DNA from: Desulforamulus aeronauticus DSM 10349
Lineage (GTDB): Bacteria > Bacillota > Desulfotomaculia > Desulfotomaculales > Desulfotomaculaceae
Length of the DNA stretch: 64,000 nucleotides
Assembly: GCF_900142375.1 (NCBI RefSeq)
Contig: NZ_FRAR01000004.1
Location: forward strand, 62,001-126,000
Direction: 5' to 3'
Of the stretch, positions 36,032 through 44,355 are shown piece by piece. The notes under the pieces were generated by a model. That model was given only the letters and a program-made list of their open reading frames with translations. It did no database searches and had not been told where the DNA came from. A program made the position numbers and the translations under genes. Each line of letters starts with the position of its first letter. Position 1 is the first letter of the stretch.

Positions 36032-36594
36032 TAGCCAACCCCCCTAACCTTGCAGCGAGCCAAGCGAATGCTGGTGGTTTCCTGCACATAGGCCTCGGCA
36101 ATGGCTTGACCAAGGGAAAGAACAGCCGAGTCTGTAACCCCTAGGTCCCAAAGTCCTACTGTTGGCACAGGAGTATTTTGCGAGGAAACATTAAGGCCGG
36201 TATGAATCATGGTAGATACCGGACTGGCGGTGGCGATGGAAACAGAAAGTTTATTCCCCTCTAGATACAAGTCGTCTCCTTGGCGGGTAAAGAGGGTGCC
36301 AGTTTTTTCCTGCAGTATATCCTTAATGATAGCAATGAATAGTCGCTGTCGTACCACTGTCTTTTCCAGGTCTTGTTCGAAGTGTTCAATAATAAAATGC
36401 AGCATATCCTCGCTATAAATGGGAGCATTGGCCCGGACATCTGCTAAATCCACCATTTCCGTGAGATCCACCTGACACTCCCCTCGGAAGAGCACTAGGC
36501 TGTCACCTTGTAAGCCATAGTTCCGAAAGGCAAATAATGAACTAAGTTGCCTGCCATCATATTTTAATGACTTCGGCACAGTGTATATCAGCAT
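36031..36594 (-). CDS. DUF366 family protein in the preQ0 operon
   Basis: The 187 residues match what I recall of DUF366, known from archaea and some bacteria: YDGRQLSSLFAF, GLQGDSLVLFRGEC, MVDLADV and MLHFIIEHFE. Its function is unknown. The fold may resemble alpha/beta nucleotide-related enzymes, but no catalytic motif is certain. It starts inside queC (7-base overlap) behind GGGAGGGGG and overlaps queE by one base, so it is firmly within the queuosine-precursor operon. A role in 7-deazaguanine metabolism is inference from position. Confidence 0.68.
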   Translation of the reverse strand: MLIYTVPKSLKYDGRQLSSLFAFRNYGLQGDSLVLFRGECQVDLTEMVDLADVRANAPIYSEDMLHFIIEHFEQDLEKTVVRQRLFIAIIKDILQEKTGTLFTRQGDDLYLEGNKLSVSIATASPVSTMIHTGLNVSSQNTPVPTVGLWDLGVTDSAVLSLGQAIAEAYVQETTSIRLARCKVRGVG

Positions 36595-37292
36595 AAAGAA
36601 TCCCCCTCCCCTGCTTTAGGCAAAGAAGCTGGCAAATCTACGTTGAGATAACGAAAGGCCCGGATCAGACGCTGGCAGCTTTCACATTTGCCGCACATGG
36701 CATCTCCTCCCCGATAGCAACTCCACACCAGTTCCCAGGGTACCCCCAAACGTTGTCCCAACGCAACAATTTCCTTCTTATCCAGCCGAGCCGTATAACT
36801 TACCACCTCTACCTGATTAGCCGTAGAATATTTCATGGCAGCAGTAGCTGCCTGGGTAAATTCGGGAGTATTGTCTGGGAAAGTAGCTGCTTCTTCCCGA
36901 TTAAAGCCTGTTATCACCCGATGACAATGTAAGTTCTCGGCAAAGCAAGCAGCGATATTGACAAACAAACCGTTACGATTAGGCACCCAAACTGCCGCGG
37001 CTGTTTGACGGGCTTGCTCATATTGATCCAACGCATCTCCAGAAGGTTCCGGCAGCAGTTGTTCCTGGTTTACCAAAGCTGTGTTGGTGATTCGCTGCAG
37101 CCAGGGCAATTCGATGATTTGGTGTGCTATACCATAGTGCTTGGCTAAACGGCCTGCCGCCTCTATTTCTTGCTGTGCAGCCAGTTGGCCGTAATTCACG
37201 GTTAGGGCTAGTTTTACGCTTCCTTCGGTAAGGGCATAGGCCAGGTTAACGGTGGAGTCCAACCCTCCAGATAATAATACCACACTACTCAC
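36588..37292 (-). CDS. queC: 7-cyano-7-deazaguanine synthase QueC
   Basis: This ATP-dependent enzyme turns 7-carboxy-7-deazaguanine into preQ0. The PP-loop motif LLSGGLDST lies at the N terminus, VPNRNGLFVNIA in the middle, and the zinc site C-x7-CGKCESC near the C terminus. GTG 37292 is taken as start because GGAGGG lies eight bases upstream; this overlaps the queD end by eight bases. At 234 residues the length is normal. Confidence 0.94.
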   Translation of the reverse strand: MSSVVLLSGGLDSTVNLAYALTEGSVKLALTVNYGQLAAQQEIEAAGRLAKHYGIAHQIIELPWLQRITNTALVNQEQLLPEPSGDALDQYEQARQTAAAVWVPNRNGLFVNIAACFAENLHCHRVITGFNREEAATFPDNTPEFTQAATAAMKYSTANQVEVVSYTARLDKKEIVALGQRLGVPWELVWSCYRGGDAMCGKCESCQRLIRAFRYLNVDLPASLPKAGEGDSLC

Positions 37293-37680
37293 AAGATGAA
37301 CCCTCCCGATAGGTAGCATAAGCATCCGGTGATTCCCATACAGAGATCTCTTTTAATTTTATCCCCGGCCGCAGCTCCGCCACTGGTTTTGCCAGAGACT
37401 GATAAATGTAATAGGACAGGTTTTCCGCAGTGGGATTGAGACCCTCTGGACCAAATCCGGGCAGGTCATTTAAAAAGCTGTGATCTAATTGGTCGATGAT
37501 GCGGGATAATTGCCTCTTAATATCCTTAAAGTCCACTACCATACCAAGTTGGTCTAAGTCATGACCGCAGACTTTTACCTCAACGGTCCATGTGTGACCG
37601 TGCAAACGGGCGCAATCACCGGGATAACCGCAAAGACTATGGGCAGCGGAGAATCTGCTTTTTACTGTCAATTCGTACAT
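37285..37680 (-). CDS. queD: 6-carboxytetrahydropterin synthase QueD
   Basis: This is the second enzyme of the preQ0 pathway, acting on dihydroneopterin triphosphate from FolE. Zinc ligands are His in FSAAHSL and the pair in LHGHTW, with a catalytic Cys between (GDCARL). The Glu of VWESPDA is also conserved. At 131 residues it is of normal length. ATG 37680 follows GGAGG by seven bases. It is the first gene of the operon; I see no preQ1 riboswitch upstream. Confidence 0.93.
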   Translation of the reverse strand: MYELTVKSRFSAAHSLCGYPGDCARLHGHTWTVEVKVCGHDLDQLGMVVDFKDIKRQLSRIIDQLDHSFLNDLPGFGPEGLNPTAENLSYYIYQSLAKPVAELRPGIKLKEISVWESPDAYATYREGSSCE

Positions 37681-37780
37681 GCATCGTCCTCCTTAAAGAT
37701 AGTATTTCTCCCGGCTCCAAACTTTACTTATTTCTCTTCTATCTCTTATTCCCCTGCCAAAACAATAATTTTTTTAACAA

Positions 37781-37834
37781 AAATAAAAAACCTGGTCTAT
37801 GGCGAATACTGATCTACTTAAAACCATCCAGGTT
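37781..37834 (-). terminator. Terminator of the XRE/DUF1232 regulator gene
   Basis: On the minus strand AACCTGG (37828-37834) pairs with CCAGGTT (37789-37795) across a long loop with an inner ATGG/CCAT stem, followed by TTTTATTTTTG. Confidence 0.6.
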
Positions 37835-37902
37835 CTCAATTATTTCTATTAAAATTAATACTTTCTGTCTCAACCATAATCTTATAAATCCACATCATTT
37901 GG

Positions 37903-38559
37903 TTACGTATTTTTATCTCTTTGAGCAAGCCTGTTTAAGACAAGTTGTACAGCTATAGCATCGTCTAGATAACCAATTGGAAAAATATAATCGGGAATGA
38001 TATCTGCTGACAAAATAAAATAGAGTAATGCACTCCCCAGTATGGCGCATTCTTCCGTTGTAATATCCTCTTTAGAAAATAGCACATACATATGTTTTAA
38101 GTGATCAATGAATGGTCCCGCGCCACTTACTTGTTCAACTTTAGAATGAAATTTTTCGAAGATGATTTTCTTGCCTTCCTCGGTTAACGCATATTGCTCA
38201 TACTTGGTTAATTCCTGCTGAACTCGCTCCAAGGAAAATTGTTGATCAAGCAAATTTGCTGGAACAAGAACCCCTTGAATAATATCCATTGTCTCTTGTA
38301 TTTTCGAATATCGTTCATCCCGCTCTATTCCAAAATCTATACCGGCATCTTTCATTAGCCTTTCTACCGGGACATCAAGATGGACGGCAATTTTTTTTAG
38401 GTGATCAGGTTTTGCCCGTTGCTTGCCATTTGCAATACGTGAAATGGTTGCTGTATCAATTCCCGTCAATGTACTAAGTTTACGCATTGATAGCGACCGT
38501 TCCTTGAGCAGTCTCTTTAGCAATAAACCAATACTCCGCCCTTTTCCAGCTTCAGACAT
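37903..38559 (-). CDS. XRE-family regulator with DUF1232 domain
   Basis: Residues about 10-70 form a helix-turn-helix of the XRE type (MRKLSTLTGIDTATISRIAN). The C-terminal 60 residues are a DUF1232 (YkvA-like) segment with YFILSADIIPDYIFPIGYLD, a short hydrophobic region that may touch the membrane. A coupling of DNA binding and membrane contact is inference. ATG follows GGAGTGAATGGGCT. It is divergent from ytaF, and a perfect 12-bp inverted repeat lies between them as a possible operator. Confidence 0.82.
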   Translation of the reverse strand: MSEAGKGRSIGLLLKRLLKERSLSMRKLSTLTGIDTATISRIANGKQRAKPDHLKKIAVHLDVPVERLMKDAGIDFGIERDERYSKIQETMDIIQGVLVPANLLDQQFSLERVQQELTKYEQYALTEEGKKIIFEKFHSKVEQVSGAGPFIDHLKHMYVLFSKEDITTEECAILGSALLYFILSADIIPDYIFPIGYLDDAIAVQLVLNRLAQRDKNT

Positions 38560-38590
38560 AGCCCATTCACTCCTTCATCGAATAATGAAT

Positions 38591-38619
38591 AAGGATGTTG
38601 AATTTTTTTCAACATCCTT
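38591..38619. promoter_or_regulatory. Perfect 12-bp inverted repeat, candidate operator
   Basis: AAGGATGTTGAA and TTCAACATCCTT are separated by five T residues between the divergent regulator and ytaF. In this position an operator is more likely than a terminator. Confidence 0.5.
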
Positions 38620-38679
38620 TGCACGATTTCTCAACACTCTCAATAGAATGGCACAAAACTAATGAGGAGTGGTTGTAGA

Positions 38680-39312
38680 ATGACCTGGCTTATTATCTTG
38701 GGTTTTGCTCTTGCATCAAGTATTGATAATTTAGGGGTGGGGATATCTTATGGTATCCGTGGCATTCGTATTGGTTTATCCTCTAATTTTCTAGTGGCCA
38801 TTATTTGTTTTCTTTTTAGTGCAACAGGTATTTTCTTCGGACAATGGCTTTCAAAGGTTTTACCCGGAATATTTCCAATTCTAGCAGGTGCCTTCTTCCT
38901 ATTCGTAATCGGTATCCGAATTATTTTATTGGCAGCCCCACGCAAACAAAGAATTTCTCAAGAAGTTACTAGTGACGAGAAACCTATCAAGGCCTTTACG
39001 GAAATACTGGAATACCCGGAAAAAGCCGATGTCGATAAGTCCGGAGACATTGGATTGGCTGAAGCCATTATTCTAGGAATTGCTCTCTCCGTTAATGCAC
39101 TCACTAACGGATTAGGTGCAGGTTTACTTGGCTTATCTCCATTTGTCATCTCTTTAGCTGCCGCAATTGGTAGTTTTATAACCGTCTGGGCGGGGGTTGC
39201 TTTAGGTGGTAAAGTAGCAGCTATTCGTATTGGCTCTTTCACCATTGGGCAATTCGGAACCATCCTAAGTGGGATACTCTTAGTCGTTATTGCTACAAGT
39301 GCGCTGCTTTAG
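38680..39312 (+). CDS. ytaF: Sporulation membrane protein YtaF
   Basis: This 210-residue protein of the MntP/DUF204 superfamily has six helices in two repeats (ASSIDNLGVGISYG and ALSVNALTNGLGAGL carry the conserved Asp or Asn), like Bacillus YtaF, a sporulation-linked probable cation transporter. A hydrophilic loop of about 45 residues joins the halves. The start is ATG 38680, ten bases after GAGGAG; the ATG at 38662 overlaps the ribosome site. Confidence 0.86.
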   Translation: MTWLIILGFALASSIDNLGVGISYGIRGIRIGLSSNFLVAIICFLFSATGIFFGQWLSKVLPGIFPILAGAFFLFVIGIRIILLAAPRKQRISQEVTSDEKPIKAFTEILEYPEKADVDKSGDIGLAEAIILGIALSVNALTNGLGAGLLGLSPFVISLAAAIGSFITVWAGVALGGKVAAIRIGSFTIGQFGTILSGILLVVIATSALL

Positions 39313-39573
39313 TTGTTGTTCTTAATCTAAGCTTATCTCTTATTTTATGATTCGTGAAGGGTTACTATGACAGAAAATTAGTTTACTGCCTAATTGTTTA
39401 ATAAATATCGAAATAATTAACATTATTATTAATTCCAAGAGTATGCTCTAAATTTCTTTATTTCCCTTTGTTTTACTTTAGTTGCCTTATCTTCATACAA
39501 TACGTAATACTGTTAGTTAGCTTACTATTTACTTTTAGAAATAATAAAGAGAGAGGCTGGCAGATGAAGGAAA
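39313..39573. other. Intergenic region between ytaF and the PAP2 phosphatase
   Basis: This 261-base AT-rich gap has no clear terminator. It contains a 9-codon ORF (ATG 39564 to TAA 39593, MKENELPII) with AGAGG upstream, which overlaps the first codons of the phosphatase gene in another frame and may be a coupling leader. Confidence 0.35.
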
Positions 39574-40152
39574 ATGAACTACCAATTATTTAAGGCTATT
39601 AACGATTTGGCTGGTGAGTACCCGATACTGGATGGATTCATGGTTTTTGTTTCGCAAAAATCAATATTTTTTTATGCATTGATTTTAATTTTAATGTGGT
39701 TTCGCAATGAGCGATATATGCGTATTGTTATTTATGCAGCAATCACTGGCTGTCTGGGGCTGTTTATCAACTTTGTTATTACACAAATATACTTTGAGCC
39801 ACGGCCATTCGTTGCCCATTCTGTGCATTTATTGATAAAGCACGCGGCAGATGCGTCATTTCCAAGTAACCATACGACGGGTGCCTTTGCTTTGGCGTTA
39901 GGGGTGTTCATTCGCCAGCATAAAATAGGTTCCAGATTGCTCTTTGTCGCGATCTTAACGGGAATTTCTCGTATTTTTGTGGGGCATCATTACCCCTTCG
40001 ATGTACTCGGCAGTGTTATCGTTGCAGGTCTTGCCAGCCTACTGGTTTACAAAGCGTCACCTTTGCTGGAACCAATTATCAGTTTTATTATTCAAACTTA
40101 CTATCGCATGCCGTTTCTTGCTAAACACAAAACTGTGCAAAAGGACAAGTAA
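39574..40152 (+). CDS. PAP2-family undecaprenyl-diphosphatase (BcrC-like)
   Basis: This 192-residue membrane phosphatase probably recycles undecaprenyl diphosphate for wall and polysaccharide synthesis. The PAP2 motifs are EPRPF, PSNHTTGAF and SRIFVGHHYPFDVLG, which carry the catalytic histidines. About five helices are predicted. The length fits BcrC (about 190). AAGGA lies very close to the start, so translation may depend on the overlapping 9-codon leader ORF. Confidence 0.85.
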   Translation: MNYQLFKAINDLAGEYPILDGFMVFVSQKSIFFYALILILMWFRNERYMRIVIYAAITGCLGLFINFVITQIYFEPRPFVAHSVHLLIKHAADASFPSNHTTGAFALALGVFIRQHKIGSRLLFVAILTGISRIFVGHHYPFDVLGSVIVAGLASLLVYKASPLLEPIISFIIQTYYRMPFLAKHKTVQKDK

Positions 40153-40177
40153 TCGTGATCATCGTACAGAAACAGCA

Positions 40178-41230
40178 TTACCCTGCTAACCCCAGAGCCC
40201 TGCCATAGCATTCGGCAGCTTCTCTCATCTTGCCCTGTTCGGCTAGCAATTCTCCCCGTAAGCCCCAGGCTTGATGATTATGCGGTTCACCCTCTAAGAT
40301 CCTACTCACCACATCAAAGGCATCCTCAAGGCGTCCTAATGAAAGAAGACAATGTCCGTAATTCAATAAAAAGGTACTGCACTGAGGTGACAGAGCCACA
40401 GCTTGTTGGTAATGCTCCAATGCTTCCTGTGGAGCAGCGGTTTTTTCCAGGCAAATCCCCAGGTTATTGTGCAACGTGGGATCTCCAGGACAAGTGGCAA
40501 TGACACTGCGATAGCAGTTAACTGCTTCCTCTACCCGACCCAGTACATGATAACAGGAGGCTAGGTTACTTAACAAACCCAGGTCTTGGGGTAGAAACTG
40601 TCGAGCCACTTCGTAACAGGACAGGGCTTCATCATAATGATGCAGATGAAATAAAGCATACCCCTTGTTATTTAATAGCTCTGGGGTAGAAAATCCCAGG
40701 GCCTGGGCTTGGGAATAGTATTCCAGAGCCTCTTGATGATTCCCTAATTTGCTTAGGGCTAGGCCCGTATTGAATAAAACCGCAGCATTTTGACCGCCCA
40801 AAGACATGGCCTGTTCAAAACAAGTTAAAGCCTCTTGAAATCTGTTGTTTTCTAAAAGACACAGGCCGCTGTTATTAAACTGAGAGATTTTATCTTCTGC
40901 CGGAGCCTCGGGAATGGTAGAGAGATCTTCTGGATGATCGAAATACGTTTCTTTCTCCCAGAGGTTATTCTTAATTCCACCGTTGGCAGCACGATTCAGC
41001 CAATAAATAAAACTCCCCGTTCCGATTCCTGCGGCAGCTTTTTTACAATGCAATGCAGCCCGGTCTATTTGCCCCAGCATTAAAAACACTCGGCTAGCCT
41101 GCAAATGTAAGTCTGCCCTGTCTGGCTGATTCTGCAGGGCTTTTTCCAGAAAACGAAGAGCTATTTTACCTGCCCCGGCTACTTCACACAGGGAAGCTAT
41201 GATCTGAAAAGCATTTATCTTCTTCCGCAT
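40178..41230 (-). CDS. Tetratricopeptide repeat protein
   Basis: This 350-residue soluble protein is built of about eight TPR units; the clear ones start around residue 110 (FNNSGLCLLENNRFQEALTC, then a repeat every 34 residues). TPR proteins act as scaffolds; no catalytic domain or signal peptide is seen. An N-terminal helical region precedes the repeats. The ATG follows GGAGCGATG. It converges with the PAP2 phosphatase gene. Its partner is unknown. Confidence 0.9.
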   Translation of the reverse strand: MRKKINAFQIIASLCEVAGAGKIALRFLEKALQNQPDRADLHLQASRVFLMLGQIDRAALHCKKAAAGIGTGSFIYWLNRAANGGIKNNLWEKETYFDHPEDLSTIPEAPAEDKISQFNNSGLCLLENNRFQEALTCFEQAMSLGGQNAAVLFNTGLALSKLGNHQEALEYYSQAQALGFSTPELLNNKGYALFHLHHYDEALSCYEVARQFLPQDLGLLSNLASCYHVLGRVEEAVNCYRSVIATCPGDPTLHNNLGICLEKTAAPQEALEHYQQAVALSPQCSTFLLNYGHCLLSLGRLEDAFDVVSRILEGEPHNHQAWGLRGELLAEQGKMREAAECYGRALGLAG

Positions 41231-41431
41231 CAGTCATCGCTCCTTTTAAATCTACTAGGAACTGTTTCTTGGTACTAATTAACTTTTCCTTCCAGTTATT
41301 CCATATTTCGTTTGTCAAATCTCCTGGTGTTTTGACAATATTTTTTAACACGATTATTTTCTCTCAGTAGTTCCTAATTAGCTAAGAGAGTGATATAGTA
41401 GAACATAGCAAATGAAAAGGAGTAGATACTG

Positions 41432-41884
41432 ATGGATCTATTGCCTGCTCCTAACACAGAATTAGCATCATTCCAACTTTCTTTGCAAGAACTATTGGGT
41501 CACCCTTTGTGCTTTATGAATCATGTACTATTTCCAAATTGTGTGTATCTAACTTCTCTAAATCACAACAACGATCTAGAAGAAGATAATTTTTATTTGA
41601 TTTATGACCTTAAAAAAGACCGTGGCGGACAGCTTCAGGCAAAAATTTATTTTCTTCAAGTGCCTTTAGGCTGTCGAGGCCAAAAACTAGGTAGCAAAAT
41701 TTACCTACTCTTAGAACAGTTACTACGGCAAATGGGCTGCCAATCTATCATTCTGGAAGCCAGAGTCAATTCACTAAATCCAAAGGATAATTCTGTAGGT
41801 TTTTGGGGTAAGCAAGGTTTTGTGCCGGGTGTTCATTATGCCTTTGATGATGAAAATTTTCCGATGATAAAAAGGTTAATCTAA
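41432..41884 (+). CDS. GNAT-like acetyltransferase
   Basis: This 150-residue protein has a GNAT-like second half: VPLGCRGQKLGSKIY corresponds to the acetyl-CoA-binding motif A (Q/R-x-x-G-x-G/L), followed by a helix, a beta strand (IILEARVNS) and SVGFWGKQGF. The N-terminal part is less conserved. The substrate is unknown. The ATG follows AAGGAG by nine bases; the gene is monocistronic with a perfect terminator. Confidence 0.75.
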   Translation: MDLLPAPNTELASFQLSLQELLGHPLCFMNHVLFPNCVYLTSLNHNNDLEEDNFYLIYDLKKDRGGQLQAKIYFLQVPLGCRGQKLGSKIYLLLEQLLRQMGCQSIILEARVNSLNPKDNSVGFWGKQGFVPGVHYAFDDENFPMIKRLI

Positions 41885-41916
41885 AAGAGAGAAGGCCCGG
41901 GGGCCTTCTCTCTTTT
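41883..41916. terminator. Bidirectional terminator
   Basis: A perfect 15-bp stem (41883-41897 with 41902-41916) with loop CGGG has A and T runs at its base, between convergent genes. Confidence 0.88.
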
Positions 41917-42832
41917 AGACTGTAGCCAATTTTTTGGCCTTATTTTTCAGTTCATCCAAATATTTTACGGCCTGTAAGGCAGCTACCTGCCCCTCACCGG
42001 CCGCTTTACTTAATTGGTAAGGCAGCCCGGTACAGTCTCCGGCAGCAAATACCCCTGGGATATTGGTAGCACACTCTCGATTGATAACAATACCTTGGTT
42101 GCTAACATTAAGACCAGGTACCAATTGGTCTGGCAAGACTGATTCTCGGATGATAAAGATGCCATCCGCCTTTAATTCCTGATCTTCGAGTTTGACCCCG
42201 GTAGACCACATTTCTCCCAGGATAGCCACGGGTTTTCCCGGAATTTGTTTAATCTTTTCAGCTAGACGAATACCCCGGGCATCGTTCTCTTTCACCTGGG
42301 AAACTACGATTACTTCTTCGGCAATTTCTGCTAAAAAGTTTGCTTCCTCCAACCCTTCTCGATTGTAGGCTAAAACAATCACCTTTTTCCCTTTATACAG
42401 TGGGCCATCGCAGGTAGCACAATAGCTAACACCTCGCCCCAGGTAATCTAGCTCCTTTTCTATAGGCTTCACAGTGTTGACTCCGGTAGCTAAGATAACA
42501 GACTTTGTTTGATAAAACGTATCCCTGGATTGCAAGGTAAAACCATCAGCCGCCGGATAAATACCCGTTACTTTGCTGTCCTTAATCTTTAAACCCATTT
42601 TCTTAACGTGTGCCAAAAACCTTTGACGTAGTTCATCACCGGTCATTTCGGGTAAACCCAGATAATTATCGATATGCGGTGCATGGTGTAGTTTAGGGCT
42701 GCAAAATTCTGAACCAAAGATGCCAACTTTCTTTTTTCGAATAGCAGCGTTAATAGCTGCGGAAAGCCCTGCCGGACCGCAGCCAACAATGGCAATATCA
42801 TACTCATCCACCAGGTTTATTTCATTGGTCAT
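41915..42832 (-). CDS. Thioredoxin-reductase-like flavoprotein without NADPH motifs
   Basis: This 305-residue protein has the FAD site VGCGPAGLSAAINAA, the redox pair CATC (in SYCATCDG), and the C-terminal FAD motif GVFAAGDCTG of thioredoxin reductases. The pyridine nucleotide motifs are missing: GGGDAA is replaced by LAYNREG, and HRRxxxR by SQVKEND. This is the pattern of ferredoxin-dependent flavin thioredoxin reductases (FFTR) described in clostridia. The window's second enzyme (58908) keeps both motifs. ATG 42832 is chosen because GAGGTG lies six bases upstream. Electron donor assignment is inference. Confidence 0.8.
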   Translation of the reverse strand: MTNEINLVDEYDIAIVGCGPAGLSAAINAAIRKKKVGIFGSEFCSPKLHHAPHIDNYLGLPEMTGDELRQRFLAHVKKMGLKIKDSKVTGIYPAADGFTLQSRDTFYQTKSVILATGVNTVKPIEKELDYLGRGVSYCATCDGPLYKGKKVIVLAYNREGLEEANFLAEIAEEVIVVSQVKENDARGIRLAEKIKQIPGKPVAILGEMWSTGVKLEDQELKADGIFIIRESVLPDQLVPGLNVSNQGIVINRECATNIPGVFAAGDCTGLPYQLSKAAGEGQVAALQAVKYLDELKNKAKKLATV

Positions 42833-42976
42833 ACCCTTCACCTCTTGTTTATTAGTAACAGTAAGTTTGCTAAACCTTTTCTTTTATGTATCTATAGTAG
42901 GTTTCTACATTTTAATAATTCTTATGTTATTAAAATTATTTAATCTTTGCGAAATGATGAGGAGGATCCTGCAAAG

Positions 42977-43013
42977 AAGAACTCTCATTTTCCCTTTGAA
43001 AATGAGAGTTCTT
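42977..43013 (-). terminator. Terminator of copZ
   Basis: A perfect 16-bp stem (42977-42992 with 42998-43013) with a five-base loop, T-rich on the minus-strand side. Confidence 0.7.
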
Positions 43014-43048
43014 TGACAGCCTGAAACCGCAAAGCAACGGTTTGTTCT

Positions 43049-43258
43049 TTAATCTACAACGGTATAGCCTTCATCCATTATCGCTTCTTTAATGGTTGCC
43101 AGATTGCCGCTGTCATCGGTAGTAATTTTCACTATGTTTTCCGAGGGTATAGCCTCCACCGACTGAACACCAGCTACCTTCTGAACTGCCTTTTCCACGG
43201 CCATCTTACAATGATTGCAACTCATGCCTTCCACCTTAAGGGTGATAATGTCTGCCAT
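43049..43258 (-). CDS. copZ: Heavy-metal-associated (copper chaperone) protein
   Basis: This 69-residue HMA-domain protein has the metal site GMSCNHC near the N terminus and the betaalphabetabetaalphabeta length of CopZ/Atx1 chaperones, which carry Cu(I) to a P-type ATPase. No copper ATPase is adjacent, so mercury or another soft metal cannot be excluded. The ATG follows AAGGAGGAAG. It is monocistronic with a strong hairpin downstream. Confidence 0.88.
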   Translation of the reverse strand: MADIITLKVEGMSCNHCKMAVEKAVQKVAGVQSVEAIPSENIVKITTDDSGNLATIKEAIMDEGYTVVD

Positions 43259-43424
43259 TTACTCTTCCTCCTTTATAACTACCCCTTATGTTGGGGTATA
43301 AATCTCCTAGCTTAAATCTTAATTAATATCCTTTATTAGTCTCTCCCGCTGGCGTATAACAAAACAACTCCAGGCAAAACTAAAAAACAAAATAAAATCT
43401 ATATTTGACCAAGGAGGATGTCAC

Positions 43425-43619
43425 ATGGATAAAGATAGGAAAAATGACTATCAACTCAAAGAAGAAAAGCAGTATGATACAGGTAAAAAATTTGTTTATG
43501 AACCAACTGGTTCTGCCACCCGTGTAAATGTTGATGGCAAATGGGAACATGATTTTTATAATACCAATCAGAATAAAGATCGTTCTCAAGGCACCGGAGA
43601 TAATCCTTTGGCAGAATAA
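43425..43619 (+). CDS. Hypothetical hydrophilic small protein, 64 aa
   Basis: I do not recognise this 64-residue, very hydrophilic protein (rich in Lys, Asp, Asn and Gly). It looks disordered, with no Cys or membrane segment. It has a strong AAGGAGG eight bases before the ATG and a good terminator directly after the stop, so it is a real unit. A spore or stress role is possible for such sequences but is not shown. Confidence 0.72.
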   Translation: MDKDRKNDYQLKEEKQYDTGKKFVYEPTGSATRVNVDGKWEHDFYNTNQNKDRSQGTGDNPLAE

Positions 43620-43623
43620 CTCT

Positions 43624-43655
43624 AACCCCTTGGTTCTAAAAACCGAGGGGTTTTT
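43624..43655 (+). terminator. Terminator of the 64-aa hypothetical gene
   Basis: AACCCCTTGGTT pairs with AACCGAGGGGTT (one G-T) around a CTAAA loop, followed by TTTCT. Confidence 0.85.
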
Positions 43656-43678
43656 CTATGCACCATAGTAGTCGTAAA

Positions 43679-44275
43679 CTATCCAGTATATTTTCTTAGT
43701 CTGAATTCTGCTCCCAGGTTTTTGGCAATACTCCGACAGGCTTCCACATCCACACCGGGCCATTCAACCACTGACAAAATTACTTTAGGAATCACTCCCA
43801 CACATTTCCGGGCAAAGTCTAACATGGCATAATAGGCCTCTTCCCCTCCTTGGGGATGGCAAAGCTCCATATAGCTGACAGCGTTTTGAGCATTTAAAGA
43901 TATTGATATCACATCCACCAGGCCAACTAAATCAGAGACAACATTTCTGCCGTAATACTGATTGGCTTGTCCGTTAGTGTTTACCCGAATGGAACGTGCT
44001 CCCCGTTCTTTCAAAACGGCTGCTACTTCTTTAACCACGTCCAAACGGCTTAAGGGCTCCCCATAACCACAAAAGACAATTTCCCGGTATTGAGCGGGAT
44101 TATCTATGGTGTTCAGGATCTCTGCTGCAGTGGGGTCTTTGTCCAACCAAAGATGATAACCAACACCGTTGTCAGTATCTCGGATGCAAAAAGCACAACG
44201 ATTGGAACAGCGATTGGTAATGTTGAGATATAATGCATCTCCAATTTGATAACATAAGGTAAAAGTATTATCCAT
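43679..44275 (-). CDS. Radical SAM protein (TatD-associated type)
   Basis: This 198-residue protein has an early cluster motif CSNRCAFC (CxxxCxxC) preceded by ALYLNITNR, the SAM-binding FCGYGEPLSR, and no extra iron-sulfur domain. It matches my recollection of the short radical SAM family often linked or fused to TatD nucleases; here no tatD is adjacent. The reaction is unknown. The start is taken as ATG 44275 (eight bases after AGGAG); ATG 44281 is too close to the ribosome site. It is divergent from the yrzE-like gene. Confidence 0.75.
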   Translation of the reverse strand: MDNTFTLCYQIGDALYLNITNRCSNRCAFCIRDTDNGVGYHLWLDKDPTAAEILNTIDNPAQYREIVFCGYGEPLSRLDVVKEVAAVLKERGARSIRVNTNGQANQYYGRNVVSDLVGLVDVISISLNAQNAVSYMELCHPQGGEEAYYAMLDFARKCVGVIPKVILSVVEWPGVDVEACRSIAKNLGAEFRLRKYTG

Positions 44276-44355
44276 CGTCATAACTCCTTAATTCTGTCAT
44301 AAAATGCAAGCATTATCCATAAAGATATGTTAAATAGTGTAAGGAGGTAAAAAAT

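Noticed and set aside
37681-37780. preQ1 riboswitch upstream of queD
   Set aside because: No preQ1-I pattern (hairpin followed by the A-rich tail with ACUAA) could be found; the hairpin nearby is the terminator of the preceding gene.
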